Below are positions 8,757-18,369 of a DNA stretch of 64,000 nt, piece after piece; the stretch's first letter is position 1, and every line of letters starts with the position of its first letter. This DNA comes from G963666895 sp963666895 (lineage in GTDB: Bacteria; Desulfobacterota; Desulfovibrionia; Desulfovibrionales; Desulfovibrionaceae). The position numbers and the translations under genes were made by a program. The stretch covers positions 186,001 through 250,000 of the forward strand of contig CAXXNS010000003.1 of the NCBI GenBank assembly GCA_963666895.2, written 5' to 3'. The notes under the pieces are model-generated. The model worked only from the letters and a program-made list of their open reading frames with translations, was not told the origin of the DNA and ran no database searches.

Positions 8757-9331
8757 TCGTACTCTCCCTTTTTCAGGATCACATAACGGTCCGTGGGGAC
8801 CAGCAAATCGCTCTTGGCGTAGTCCAGGAAAAAGGCCTTGATGTCCTCGGTGGAGCCCGTGAGGTTCTGGAGCCGTTCTGATTCCAGGTTGTGCTGGCGG
8901 ATCAGGGCTTCCACTTCAGCCCGCTTGTCCGGGTGGAAGTTGAAGAGGGTCAGTTCGCCGTAGTCCACCTGGGCCAGGGAGAGGAGGTAGGGGCATTCCA
9001 CGCGGTCGTCCTTGGGCATGGTCTGGACGATGTAGAACCCGAACGCCCGCAGGGGCAGGAACCAGGCCATGCGGTCCCTGGACAGGGTATCGGTCTTCTT
9101 GTCCAGGAAGGCCACGGCGTTGATGTCCTCCTGCCAGGCCACGATGCGCGTGCCCAGGTCCTCGCCGTCCGGCCCGAGATGGGCGTAGAGCCCGCTGGCC
9201 AGGCCCATGGGCCGGACCGCCCGGGCCGGGTCCACCACCCGTTGTTCCACGCAGAAGCAGCCGCCCAGGAGCACGGCCGCGGCCAGGGCGCCCGCGACGA
9301 TGGCGGTGCGAAGGAAATGGTCCTTGCTCAT
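8753..9331 (-). CDS. Lipoprotein, paralogue of the downstream gene
   Basis: A 192-residue lipoprotein with lipobox LLGGC at about residue 25 followed by FCVEQ. The mature part of about 165 residues is mixed alpha/beta with no known domain. It resembles the downstream lipoprotein in the N-terminal GCFCVE motif and in short conserved patches such as a VxCP segment in the middle. Two Cys after the lipid anchor in both proteins could form a disulfide. It lies just downstream of the TRAP permease genes but a small palindrome separates them, so a link to transport is uncertain. Confidence 0.85.
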   Translation of the reverse strand: MSKDHFLRTAIVAGALAAAVLLGGCFCVEQRVVDPARAVRPMGLASGLYAHLGPDGEDLGTRIVAWQEDINAVAFLDKKTDTLSRDRMAWFLPLRAFGFYIVQTMPKDDRVECPYLLSLAQVDYGELTLFNFHPDKRAEVEALIRQHNLESERLQNLTGSTEDIKAFFLDYAKSDLLVPTDRYVILKKGEYE

Positions 9332-9356
9332 GTTGAATACCGTTACCCCATTCTTA

Positions 9357-9378
9357 ATGTATGGAAAAGCCCATACAT
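9357..9378 (-). terminator. Small perfect hairpin after dctM
   Basis: ATGTATGG (9357-9364) and CCATACAT (9371-9378) form an 8-bp stem with a 6-base loop between dctM and the lipoprotein pair. There is no clear U run, so a terminator role is weak. Confidence 0.35.
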
Positions 9379-9401
9379 GGGATGAGGCCCCGATTTTCGG
9401 G

Positions 9402-10715
9402 TCAATACATGAGATGGGGCAGGAAAAGCACGATCTGCGGCAGGAGCATGAGGATGACGATGCCCAGGGCGATGGCGGCCAGGAAGGGGAAGATGCCCCG
9501 GAATATGGACTCCAGGCGGATGTTCGGCGCGATTTTCCTGGTGATGCCGTAGACCACGTAGACGTTGATGCCCACCGGCGGCGTGATGACCCCCATTTCC
9601 GTGACCAGGACGATGATCACCCCGAACCAGATGGGGTCGTAGCCCAGGCTCATGACCACCGGGAAGAAGACCGGGATGGTCAGCATGACGAAGGCCAGGG
9701 AGTCCATGAAGCAGCCGCCCAGGAAGTAGATGAGCACGATGACGCTCATGACGCCCCAGGCGGGCATGGAGAAGGAGGCCACCCAGTCGGCCACGTCGAA
9801 GGGGATGCGGGTCACGGCCAGGAATTTGCCGAAGACCACGGCCCCGGCGATGAGGAACATGACCATGCACGAGGTGAGCAGGGTCTCCTTGAGCGACTTG
9901 ACCAGCCCCTGCCAGGTCAGGGTGCCCCGGATCAGGGACACGGCCGTCACGCCGGCCACGCCCACCGAGGCGGATTCCGTGGGCGTGAACCAGCCCCAGA
10001 ACAGCCCGCCGATGACCAGGACGAACACGGCCAGGGTGTCGGACAGGCCCAGCAGGGACCCGAAGCGCTCGGACCAGGGCAGGGACTCCCCGGCCGGGCC
10101 CGCGTCGGGATGGACGCGGCAGACCGCCCAGACCGCGCCCATGAACAGAGCGGTCAGGAGCAGGGCGGGCAGGATTCCGGCCACGAACAGGGCGCCGATG
10201 GACTGCTCGGTGAGCACGCCGTAGACGATGAGCACCACGGACGGGGGCATGATCATGCCCAGGCCGCCGCCCGAGGCCACGGACCCGGCGGCCAAAGCGT
10301 CGGAGTACCCGAAGCGCTTCATCTCCGGGATGCCCACCGTGGCCATGGTGGCGGCCGTGGCCGGGCTGGAGCCGCAGATGGCCCCGAAGCCGGTGCATGC
10401 GGCAACCGTGGCCATGCTCAAGCCGCCGCGCACCGGGCCCAGAAAATTGTACGCCGTGCGGTAGAGGCGCCGCGAGATACCGCAGTTGAAGGCGATCTGG
10501 CCCATGAGGATGAACAGGGGGATGGTGGACAGGTCGTAGGACACGAAGCTGGAGTACACGCTGCGCGAAACCATGTTCAGGCCGCCCTTCCAGGAGGTCA
10601 GCAGGGAGAAGCCGACCAGCCCGACCAGCATCATGACGTGGGCCACGGGCATGCGGGTGGCGAACAGCAGGAGCATCACCGCGATGCCCAGGATTCCTGC
10701 CAGGGCGGGGTCCAT
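9402..10715 (-). CDS. dctM: TRAP transporter large permease, DctM family
   Basis: A 437-residue membrane protein with about 12 hydrophobic segments and typical DctM motifs: an N-terminal PVAHVMMLVG, the FILMGQIAF segment, GSSPATAATMATVG, and GGGLGMIMPPS. It is the Na+- or H+-driven permease of a TRAP system for an organic acid or similar anion. The gene starts directly after the dctQ stop (no spacer) and belongs to the dctP-dctQ-dctM operon. The substrate cannot be told from the permease. Confidence 0.95.
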   Translation of the reverse strand: MDPALAGILGIAVMLLLFATRMPVAHVMMLVGLVGFSLLTSWKGGLNMVSRSVYSSFVSYDLSTIPLFILMGQIAFNCGISRRLYRTAYNFLGPVRGGLSMATVAACTGFGAICGSSPATAATMATVGIPEMKRFGYSDALAAGSVASGGGLGMIMPPSVVLIVYGVLTEQSIGALFVAGILPALLLTALFMGAVWAVCRVHPDAGPAGESLPWSERFGSLLGLSDTLAVFVLVIGGLFWGWFTPTESASVGVAGVTAVSLIRGTLTWQGLVKSLKETLLTSCMVMFLIAGAVVFGKFLAVTRIPFDVADWVASFSMPAWGVMSVIVLIYFLGGCFMDSLAFVMLTIPVFFPVVMSLGYDPIWFGVIIVLVTEMGVITPPVGINVYVVYGITRKIAPNIRLESIFRGIFPFLAAIALGIVILMLLPQIVLFLPHLMY

Positions 10716-11213
10716 CTATTCCTCCGTGCGAAAGGCCAGGGTGAGGATGTCCGCCAGGATGGACAGGGTGAAGACCAGGAAGCCGACACCCAGGGCGAAG
10801 ACCACGAAGTATTCCGGCAGGCGCAGGTTGAGGGAGGTCTCGCCCGAGGCGCGCTGGGCCAGGCCGAAGGCGGCCATGCGCCAGGTGACGACCCCGTAAA
10901 GAATCAGCCCGGCCAGGTCCGCGGCCAGGCGCAGGCCCGAGCGCAACGGCCTGGGGAAGTAGCGCATGAACAGCTCCACCCCGATGTGGCTGCGCTCCAC
11001 GTGGGCCTTGGGCAGGGTCAGGGCCACGGTGAGCACGGCCATGAACCCGACCAACTCCACGGTGCCGAAGATGGGCTGGTTGAGCAGTTGCCGGCTGAGC
11101 ACGTCGGCCAGGGTCATGAGGGCCATGCCGGCCAGGCAGGCGGCCCCGGCCAGGTGCATGGCCCGGGTCGTCTTGTCGAGCAGCCGGAGGGCGAAGGAGG
11201 AGCGGGGGGGCAT
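10716..11213 (-). CDS. dctQ: TRAP transporter small permease, DctQ family
   Basis: A 165-residue protein with four hydrophobic segments, the standard size for DctQ. It carries the RQLLNQPIFGTVELVGFM segment around residue 50, which is typical of the family. It bridges DctP and DctM. It abuts dctM and lies about 50 bases after dctP. Confidence 0.92.
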   Translation of the reverse strand: MPPRSSFALRLLDKTTRAMHLAGAACLAGMALMTLADVLSRQLLNQPIFGTVELVGFMAVLTVALTLPKAHVERSHIGVELFMRYFPRPLRSGLRLAADLAGLILYGVVTWRMAAFGLAQRASGETSLNLRLPEYFVVFALGVGFLVFTLSILADILTLAFRTEE

Positions 11214-11264
11214 GAAGGCTCCGAAAACGGGCCGGAGGCGCGAACGCCCCCGGCCCTCATGGTT

Positions 11265-12362
11265 TTACTGGTTGGCGGCCAGGGTGTCGCTGACGAACTG
11301 GACGATGGCCGCGCCGTCCAGGCCCTTTTCCGTGAGCTCCTGGGCGTATTCGTCCAGGATGGGGGCCACGGCGGTCTTCCAGCGCAGGGACTCGTCATCG
11401 GACAGGGAGATGAATTCGCCGCCCTCGGACAGGAAGAACTCGCGGCCTTCCACGTCGGACTCGTCCCAGGCCTGGCCGTGCTTCACGGCCCACTCGGCGT
11501 TGATCTCGGTGATGGCCTGGCGGGCGGACTCGGGCAGGGCGTTCCACTTGTCCTTGTTCATGACCACGAAGAAGGTGGTGGTGTAGGCCGAGGAGAAGGC
11601 CTCGGTGCAGTAGTCCACCACTTCGGCCATTTTCCAGCCCTTGTTGGTTTCGATGGGGTACATGCCGCCGTCCACAACGCCCTTCTGGATGGCCTGGTAG
11701 GCCTCGGGCATGGACTGGGCCACCGGGGTGCCGCCCAGAGCCTTGACCACCTTGGCCGAGTTGCCGGTGGCCCGCAGGGTCAGGCCCTGGAAGTCCTCCA
11801 GCACGCGGATGGCCTTGCCCTTGGTGCAGGGCACGCCCGGGCCGTGGGCATGGAAATACATGACGGCCACGTCGTCGAACTCCACGGGCTTGAAGTGATC
11901 ATAGACCGCGTTGGCCACGGTGGTGGCGGCCACGCCCGAGGTGTAGCCCAGGGGCAGGTCGATGGCGGCCATGACCGGGAAGCGGTCGCGGGTGTAGCCG
12001 AGCACGGACAGGCCGATGTCGGACACGGACTGGACCACGCCCTCGTAGGTCTCCGGGGCCTTGGTCAGGGTGCCGCCCGGGTAGTAGTCGATTTTGACCA
12101 GACCGTTGGTCCGCTTGGCCACCTCGTCGCACCAAGCCTGGGCCAGCTGGGACTGGACGTGGGTCGGCGGGAAGAAGCAGGAATAGGTCAGGGTCACGGG
12201 CTCGACAGCCGGTTCGGCCGCGGTTTCGGCCGCGGTTTCGGCCGGGGCCTCGGTCTGGGCCGTCTCTTCAGGGGCCTTCTGCTCGGGTTTGTCGCCGCAG
12301 CCGGCGGCGAACACCAGGGCCAGGGTCACCAGGACCAGCAGGATGAACAGTTTGCGCATCAC
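11265..12362 (-). CDS. dctP: TRAP transporter substrate-binding protein, DctP family
   Basis: A 365-residue periplasmic binding protein, exported as a lipoprotein (lipobox FAAGC near residue 21). A repeated Ala/Glu/Thr-rich linker spans about residues 30-55. The mature domain has the DctP hallmarks: YYPGGTL, an Arg in LTLRATGNS that usually pairs with a carboxylate, and TTFFVVMNKDKW. An organic-acid ligand is therefore likely. Residues 1-2 are both Met, and the second (12359) could also be the start. A hairpin repeat lies directly upstream. Confidence 0.93.
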   Translation of the reverse strand: MMRKLFILLVLVTLALVFAAGCGDKPEQKAPEETAQTEAPAETAAETAAEPAVEPVTLTYSCFFPPTHVQSQLAQAWCDEVAKRTNGLVKIDYYPGGTLTKAPETYEGVVQSVSDIGLSVLGYTRDRFPVMAAIDLPLGYTSGVAATTVANAVYDHFKPVEFDDVAVMYFHAHGPGVPCTKGKAIRVLEDFQGLTLRATGNSAKVVKALGGTPVAQSMPEAYQAIQKGVVDGGMYPIETNKGWKMAEVVDYCTEAFSSAYTTTFFVVMNKDKWNALPESARQAITEINAEWAVKHGQAWDESDVEGREFFLSEGGEFISLSDDESLRWKTAVAPILDEYAQELTEKGLDGAAIVQFVSDTLAANQ

Positions 12363-12373
12363 TCTCTCCTTAG

Positions 12374-12497
12374 CAGGCTGTTGAAAAACGGCAATCTGCT
12401 GCGGTGCTTCAAAAAGTTCAAATCCTCGCGTACGTGGAGTACGCGTCGGCCTTGAACTTTTCTTGCGCCTTGCATCTCACCATTTTTGAACGACCTG
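12374..12497. repeat. Dispersed hairpin repeat, copy A
   Basis: A ~124-bp interrupted palindrome. Outer arms are CAGGCTGTTGAAAAA and its near complement at 12483-12497, middle arms are TTCAAAAAGTTCAA / TTGAACTTTT, and the core is CGCGTAC-GTGG-AGTACGCG. A second copy of the same order and sequence lies at 33122-33246. It sits between the tetR end and the dctP start. Confidence 0.85.
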
Positions 12498-12529
12498 TGC
12501 TATTGGTTTTCCCTAATGATTAAATATTG

Positions 12530-13147
12530 TTACACGTCGCCGTCGAGACGCTTTTTGAACTCTTGGCGGCCGTTGATCACGGCCAGGGTGGCGGCCGCCT
12601 TTTTGACGTCTTCCAGGGCCAGGACCCCGGTCTCCAGAACGTTGTGTATGAGGAAGCCCTCGAACAGGGCCGTGTTCAGGGCCCCGATCTTTTCGGGCGG
12701 GAAGTCCGTGTCCACCTGGTCGCGGACCAGGTCGGCGAAGACCTGGTTGGACAGGCGGTAGGCGGACTCGTTCATGCGTTGCTTGAGTCTGGGGTCGCGG
12801 GAGGCCTGCAGGGCGAACTCCAGGAAGACCCGGGACCAGTTGCGGTCGGCCACGATGTTCTCCAGGAAGTTCCAGATCACGGCCAGCCGTTCGGCCAGCC
12901 CGGCGGTCTCGGCCAGGCGGCGGTCCCTGGCGGCCCGGTAGTCGGCCAGCTTGTGCTCGATGATCTCGAACATCAGGTCGTCCTTGCCGGGCCAGTGGCG
13001 GTAGAAGCTGCCCTTGGCGTACCCGGCCCGGGCCGTGATGGCGCTGACCGTGGTCAGGTTGTAGCCCCGCTCCCCGAACAGCTCCATGGCCGCGGCCATG
13101 AGTTCCTTGTGGGTCTGCTGGGATTTTTCCTGCTGTCTGTTGGCCAT
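12530..13147 (-). CDS. TetR/AcrR family transcriptional regulator
   Basis: A 205-residue regulator. The N-terminal helix-turn-helix covers about residues 10-55, with the recognition region AITARAGYAKGSFYRHWPGK typical of TetR proteins. The C-terminal helical domain is ligand-binding and unassigned. The ATG at 13147 is favoured because the family-like sequence begins there; an upstream extension would run across the palindromic operator at 13178-13208. It is transcribed toward the TRAP operon but a hairpin repeat intervenes. Control of its own promoter, and perhaps of the TRAP genes, is likely. Confidence 0.9.
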   Translation of the reverse strand: MANRQQEKSQQTHKELMAAAMELFGERGYNLTTVSAITARAGYAKGSFYRHWPGKDDLMFEIIEHKLADYRAARDRRLAETAGLAERLAVIWNFLENIVADRNWSRVFLEFALQASRDPRLKQRMNESAYRLSNQVFADLVRDQVDTDFPPEKIGALNTALFEGFLIHNVLETGVLALEDVKKAAATLAVINGRQEFKKRLDGDV

Positions 13148-13177
13148 GGCTCGTCGTTGCGGTTGCGCTGTATTGAA

Positions 13178-13208
13178 TGACCGCTGGTCGCAAAGTGACC
13201 GGCGGTCA
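13178..13208. promoter_or_regulatory. Palindromic operator upstream of tetR
   Basis: The 12-bp arms TGACCGCTGGTC and GACCGGCGGTCA are separated by 7 bases, with 11 of 12 pairs complementary, 31 bases before the tetR start. This is a strong candidate for TetR autoregulation. Confidence 0.75.
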
Positions 13209-13261
13209 CAGGCGACTAGCACAGGCCCGGAATCCTTGTCAATGGGAAGAAATGGAAAGGA

Positions 13262-13714
13262 TCAGGAAGAAGAGTCCAGGGCCTGGATTCTGTCCAGGGC
13301 CTCGGCCCGCAGGGGCTCGGGCAGCCGGAGCAGGTCCACGGTCCGGGTCAGGAATTCGGCCTCCGAGGAATCCACCCGGCCGGTGGAGGCGAACTCCAGC
13401 AGGATGGACAGCAGTTCCTGCTTCTGGCGCCCGGTCAGGAAATCGAACACGCGGCGGTAGTTGACGAACCCCTGGCTTTCCACCAGGTCCCGGACCTCCC
13501 GGGCGGACAGGCCGAGCAGGTCGTGGAGGAAGTCCAACTCGTTGGTCTCGATGGCGCCGTCGGCCCGGACCATGTCCACGCAGACCGCGGTCAGGATCTC
13601 GAAGTAGGTGTACTCCAGGGCCGAGTCCCGCTGGTCCACGGCCACGGCGCGCTTCTCGTGCATCCGGGGATGGCTTTCGATGTCGATGAAGGACTTCAGG
13701 GAGATGCCGTACAT
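13262..13714 (-). CDS. TerB-like helical protein
   Basis: A 150-residue helical protein whose middle part (about residues 40-115) has the TerB / DjlA-N pattern: a helix ending in DMVRADGAIETNELDFLHDL, where acidic residues sit as in the metal-binding TerB loop, and a second similar motif near the C-terminus. TerB proteins are linked to tellurite resistance and to membrane-associated stress complexes; no other ter gene is present. The ATG at 13714 has only a weak ribosome binding site, so the start is uncertain. Confidence 0.7.
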   Translation of the reverse strand: MYGISLKSFIDIESHPRMHEKRAVAVDQRDSALEYTYFEILTAVCVDMVRADGAIETNELDFLHDLLGLSAREVRDLVESQGFVNYRRVFDFLTGRQKQELLSILLEFASTGRVDSSEAEFLTRTVDLLRLPEPLRAEALDRIQALDSSS

Positions 13715-13884
13715 GGTGGTTCATGGTAGGGCATGGGGCAGGGCGGCGCAAGGACCATCCGGAACCGGAGGGGGGCTTTTTTTGCTCTCCGCCCCTTGCA
13801 TTGTTTCCCCACTCGTCTACACTTGGCTCACGCTCCACGGGTGCGCTTGTACGCCCCTGAACATTTACCCCCCAGGAGTTGGCA

Positions 13885-16104
13885 ATGGGCAAGACAATCA
13901 AATGGATACTTATTTCTCTGGCCGCGCTGGTCGGCCTGTTCATCCTGGTTCTGGTGTTGGCGTCCATCTTTGTGGACCCCAATGAATACAAGGAAGAGAT
14001 CCAGAACCTGGTGGCCGAGACCACGGGCATGGAACTGGTCATCGAGGGCGACATCGGCCTGGACGTGTTCCCCTGGATCGCCCTGGACGTGGGCAAGGTG
14101 ACGCTCAAGAACCCGCCCGAGTTCGGGGACGAGCCCTTCGTGGTGGTCAACTCCGCCTCGGTGGGCGTGCGCGTGCTGCCCCTTCTGACCGGGTCGGTGG
14201 AAGCCGGGGACATCTCGGTGGACGGCCTGGTGCTCAACCTGATCCGCCTGGAGGACGGCAAGGCCAACTGGGAGGCCCTGTCCGGCGGCGGGAATGCGGC
14301 GGCCGCCGAGGACAAGACCGAGGACAAGGCCGCGAAGAGTTCCGGCAAGGACATTTCCGTCGGCGACGTGAGCATCACCAAGGCCAACATCCTGTTTGAC
14401 GACCGCGAGCAGGGCAAGCGCTACGAACTCAAGGACGTGGACGTGGCCCTGGGCGGCATCTCCCCGGGACGCCCGTTCGACATGGCCGTGGCCTTCTCGG
14501 TGTCCAGCAGCGATCCCGAGGTGGCCGCCGCCATCGACGTCAAGGGCGAGGTGGCCCTGGACATGGAGGCCCAGGCCTACAGCGTCAGCGGCCTGACCGC
14601 CACGGTGGAGGCCACGGGCGCGGCCGTGCCCGGCGGCAAGGCCGACGTGGAGGTCACGGCCTCCAAGCTGGCCGCGGACATGACCGCCCAGACCGCCGAG
14701 GCCACCGACCTGCAGATCAAGGCCTACGGCGTCACGGCCCAGGCCCAGGCCACGGGCGCCACCATCGTGGACTCCCCGGCCTTCACCGGCACCCTGAAGG
14801 TGGACCAGTTCAACGCCAAGGAGCTGCTGGCAGCCCTGGGCCAGACCCCGCCCGAGACCGGCGATTCCGCCGCCCTGACCAAGGTGGCCGCGTCCCTGGG
14901 CTTCGAGTACGCGCCCGGCGGGGCCAAGGCCAAGGACGTGGTCCTGACCCTGGACGACACCACGGTCACGGCCGAGGCGGCCATGACAGGCACGGAGAAT
15001 CCCGGATACACCTTCCAGGTCAACGTGGACGACATCGACCTGGACCGCTACCTGCCTCCGAGCAAGGAGGGCGGCACCGAGGCCTCGACCGACACGGGCG
15101 GTGAATCAAGCGGCGGGGAGCAGCCCTTCCTGACCGACGACACCAAGGCCATGTTGCGCAAGCTCGACCTGGACGGCCGCATCGAGGCCGGACGGATCAA
15201 GACCGGCCAGTCCGTGATCACGGACGCCCTGGTGGTCGTCAAGGCCAAGAACGGCGTGCTGGACGTCAAGCCCGCCTCCTTCTCCCTGTTCGACGGTACC
15301 TTCACCTCCACCTCCCGGCTGGACGTGAGCGGGTCCACCTCCCGCGTCAACCACGCCTCCACGCTCAGGAACCTGGAGATCGGCGACCTGCTCCAGGCCA
15401 TGGTCGGCAAGGAGTCCCTGTCGGGCAACACCAACGCGGACGTGAACATCTCCGCGGCCGGGGACACGGTGAGCGCGGTCAAGCGCACCCTGAACGGCAC
15501 CGTGGCATTCGACGTGCACGATGGCATCTTCCCGGGCGTGGACTTCGCCGGGGTCATGGACAACGCCCTGACCCAGTTGCAGAGCTCCAACTCGGACGAG
15601 GTGAAGCAGGGCGAGGACGCCAAGACCAAGTTCGGCCTGCTTCAGGGCTCGGCCGTGATCAAGAACGGCCTGGTGACCAACGACGACTTCCTGCTCAAGT
15701 CTCCCTTTATCCAGGCAGACGGCGAAGGCACCGTGGACCTGCCCACCGAGACCGTGGACTACCTGGTCGTCGGAGCCCTGCTGGCCTCCACCGAGGGCCA
15801 GGGCCGGGGCGACAAGGACGAGGAACTGGGCATCGGCATCCCCATCCGCGTCACCGGCACCTTCTCGGACCTGAGCTTCTGGCCCGATCCCATCAAGTGG
15901 GCCGAGATGATGGCCGGGAGCGCGGGACGTCTGCTGGAAGGCGGCGTGGAGTCCGTGCAGGACCTGGGCACCGGCCTGCTTGAGGGCGTCACGGGCGGCG
16001 GTGATTCCAGCGAAGATACGGCCACGGAAAAGGAATCGGACAAGGACTCCGAGTCCAGCAATCCGGTGGAAGACGTGGGCGAGAAGATCAAGGGCCTGTT
16101 CTAG
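13885..16104 (+). CDS. AsmA family protein
   Basis: A 739-residue protein with one N-terminal membrane anchor (residues ~5-28) and a long periplasmic beta-rich region. The N-terminal AsmA domain shows the DPNEYKEEI and LDVFPWIALDVG motifs, and the C-terminal AsmA_2 part is around residues 480-640. The last ~60 residues are an acidic Ser/Glu/Asp linker and a short amphipathic tail. AsmA-like proteins are thought to move phospholipids between inner and outer membranes. CAGGAG precedes the ATG at 13885. It is transcribed alone and ends at a strong terminator. Confidence 0.92.
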   Translation: MGKTIKWILISLAALVGLFILVLVLASIFVDPNEYKEEIQNLVAETTGMELVIEGDIGLDVFPWIALDVGKVTLKNPPEFGDEPFVVVNSASVGVRVLPLLTGSVEAGDISVDGLVLNLIRLEDGKANWEALSGGGNAAAAEDKTEDKAAKSSGKDISVGDVSITKANILFDDREQGKRYELKDVDVALGGISPGRPFDMAVAFSVSSSDPEVAAAIDVKGEVALDMEAQAYSVSGLTATVEATGAAVPGGKADVEVTASKLAADMTAQTAEATDLQIKAYGVTAQAQATGATIVDSPAFTGTLKVDQFNAKELLAALGQTPPETGDSAALTKVAASLGFEYAPGGAKAKDVVLTLDDTTVTAEAAMTGTENPGYTFQVNVDDIDLDRYLPPSKEGGTEASTDTGGESSGGEQPFLTDDTKAMLRKLDLDGRIEAGRIKTGQSVITDALVVVKAKNGVLDVKPASFSLFDGTFTSTSRLDVSGSTSRVNHASTLRNLEIGDLLQAMVGKESLSGNTNADVNISAAGDTVSAVKRTLNGTVAFDVHDGIFPGVDFAGVMDNALTQLQSSNSDEVKQGEDAKTKFGLLQGSAVIKNGLVTNDDFLLKSPFIQADGEGTVDLPTETVDYLVVGALLASTEGQGRGDKDEELGIGIPIRVTGTFSDLSFWPDPIKWAEMMAGSAGRLLEGGVESVQDLGTGLLEGVTGGGDSSEDTATEKESDKDSESSNPVEDVGEKIKGLF

Positions 16105-16125
16105 CCTTTGCATCCAGACAAGAAG

Positions 16126-16156
16126 AAAGGCCGGGCGTTTGCCCGGCCTTTTTGTT
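16126..16156 (+). terminator. Rho-independent terminator after the asmA-like gene
   Basis: A perfect 11-bp stem (16126-16136 with 16141-16151), loop GTTT, then T residues. Its other strand can also serve feoB. Confidence 0.9.
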
Positions 16157-16213
16157 TGGAGCGGCGGACCGGCCTGAAGAGGGGGAAGGCCGGTCCGCCG
16201 CTGGTCCGTGTGC

Positions 16214-18368
16214 CTAGAACGCGGCAGCGATCTGGTACACGCCCACGGACAAGACGAAGGCCAGCAGGGTGTTGAAGACCATGGAGAAGCCCGCCCATTT
16301 CCAGGAGGCTTCCCGGGCCATGACCACCACCGTGACGAAGCACGGTGCGTAGAGGATGGTGAACACGATGAGGGCCAGGGCCGTGGCCTGGGTGAAACCC
16401 GGGTCGGCGGCCAGCTGGTCGGACAGGCTTTCGAACTCCTCGGGGTCCACCTCGCCCAGGGAGTAGGCCGTGCCCAGGGTGGAGACCACCACCTCCTTGG
16501 CCGCGAACCCGCCCACCAGGGCGATGTTGGTGCGCCAGTCGAATCCGGCCATCTGGCTGACGGGCTCCAGCAGGGTGCCCAGCCGTCCGGCCAGGGAATG
16601 GCGCAGGGCCGCCTCGGCCTCGATGTTGTCGATGGCGGCCAGGGCGTCCTCCAGGGCCTCGCCCTGGTGCTGGGCCTCGGCGGCCACGCGAGTCTCCTCG
16701 AACTGGGCCGTCCGGTCCTCGGGCAGGCCGGGGAAGGTCATGGCCGCCCAGAGCAGGATGGAGATGCCCAGGATCACGGTTCCGGCCTTCTTGATGTACT
16801 GCCAGCCGCGTTCCCAGGTGTGGATGAGCACGCCGCGCAGGGTGGGGGTGCGGTAGGGCGGCAACTCCATGAGGAAGGGGGTGGGCTCGCCCTTGATGGC
16901 CGTCATGCGCAGGGCCTTGGCCACCAGCAGGGCCGCGCCCCAGGAGGCGATGGTGATCCAGAACAGGGCCGAGGCTCCGGCTTCTGGGAAGAAGGCCCCG
17001 ATGAGCAGCAGGAACACGGGCACCTTGGCCCCGCAGGCCATGAAGGGCGCGGTCAGGATGGTGGCCAGCTTCTCCTTGGGGCTCTTGAGGGTCCGGGTGG
17101 CCATGACCCCGGGCACGGCGCAGCCGCCGGGAATGCCGCCGGAGATGATGAAGGGCATGACCGAGTTGCCGTGCAGCCCGAAGGCCTTGAACACGCGGTC
17201 CAGCATGTAGGCCATGCGGGCCGTGTAGCCGAGGTCCTCCAGGACGGCCAGTTGCAGGAACATGACCAGGATCAGGGGCACGAAGCCCAGCACCCCGCCC
17301 ACGCCGTCGATGATGCCCGAGACCACCAGGGACTGGACCAGCCCTTCGGGGATGGCGCTTTCCGCCGCGCCGGACAGCCAGCCGAATCCGGGCCTCCACC
17401 CAGCCCATGGGGATCTCGCCGATGGCGAAGGTCAGCCAGAACATGCCGTAGAGCACGCCGATCATGATGGCCGGGCCCAGCAGGGCGTGGGTCAGCACCT
17501 TGTCCAGGGCGTCCGACATCCGTCTGCGCTGGACCTGTTCGTCGCGGTTGATCACGTCCTGCTTGAGCAGGGAGGCGATGTACCCGTAGCGGTAGTCCGC
17601 GATGAGGGCCTCCAGGTCCGCGTTCAGGGTCTGGCGGGCGTGGCTCTGCTCGGCCTCGGCCAGCTTGAGCAGATGGGCGTGGGCCGCGAAGTCCTTTGCC
17701 CGGCCGACGTCGCGGATGGCATCGTCGCCCTCCAGGTACTTGAGGGCGATCCAGCGCGAGGGCAGGTTGGGCAGAATTTCCGCCTGCTCGATGATGGCGG
17801 TCATCTCCAGCAGGGTGGCGTCCACGTCCGGCCCGTAGGAGATGTCCAGGGGCTCCACGCGGCCCTGGTTCCTGCGCGCGAACTCCACGGCCTGGCCGAC
17901 CAGCTCGGCCCGGCCCTCACCCTCGCGGGCCACGGTCTCCACCACGGGCACGCCCAGGAGCGTGGACAGCTTGGCCGAGTCGATGCGCTTCTTGGCGCGC
18001 CGGACCTCGTCCATCATGTTCAGGGCCAGGATCAGGGGCACGCCCATCTCCAGGAACTGAACGGCCAGGTAGAGGCCGCGCTCCAGGGTGTTGGCGTCCA
18101 CCACGTCGATGACCGCGTCGGGGCAGCCCTCCACCAGGAACTTGCGGGCCGCCTCCTCCTCTTCGGAGTAGGGCGTCAGGGAATAGGTGCCGGGCAGGTC
18201 CACCACGGTGACTTTCTCGCCGTTGTGCTGGAACGTGCCCTCCTTGCGGGCCACGGTGACGCCGGGATAGTTGCCCACGTGCTGCCGGGCGCCGGTCAGG
18301 GCGTTGAACATGGTGGTCTTGCCGGAGTTGGGATTGCCGGCCAGGGCGATGTTGAGACTTCGTTCCAC
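16214..18368 (-). pseudogene. feoB: Ferrous iron transporter FeoB, split by one frameshift
   Basis: The N-terminal ~320 residues carry the G domain (G1 GNPNSGKT at about 11-18, G3 DLPGTYS, G4 NMMD) and the first membrane helix. The rest, in the next frame, holds the two Gate regions (SGGIPGGCAVPG, FMACGAKVPVF) and the C-terminal helices. The junction is the GGG run at 17390-17392. Removing one base restores WVEAGFGWLSG and a full-length protein of about 718 residues. FeoB imports Fe2+ with GTP control. The GTG start at 18368 is 1 base from feoA. A sequencing error is at least as likely as a real mutation. Confidence 0.9.
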
Positions 18369-18369
18369 G

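Noticed and set aside
9207..12455. A long plus-strand open frame opposite the TRAP genes
   Set aside because: It mirrors the third-position GC bias of dctP/Q/M. Its product is low-complexity His/Gly/Gln-rich with no family or ribosome binding site.
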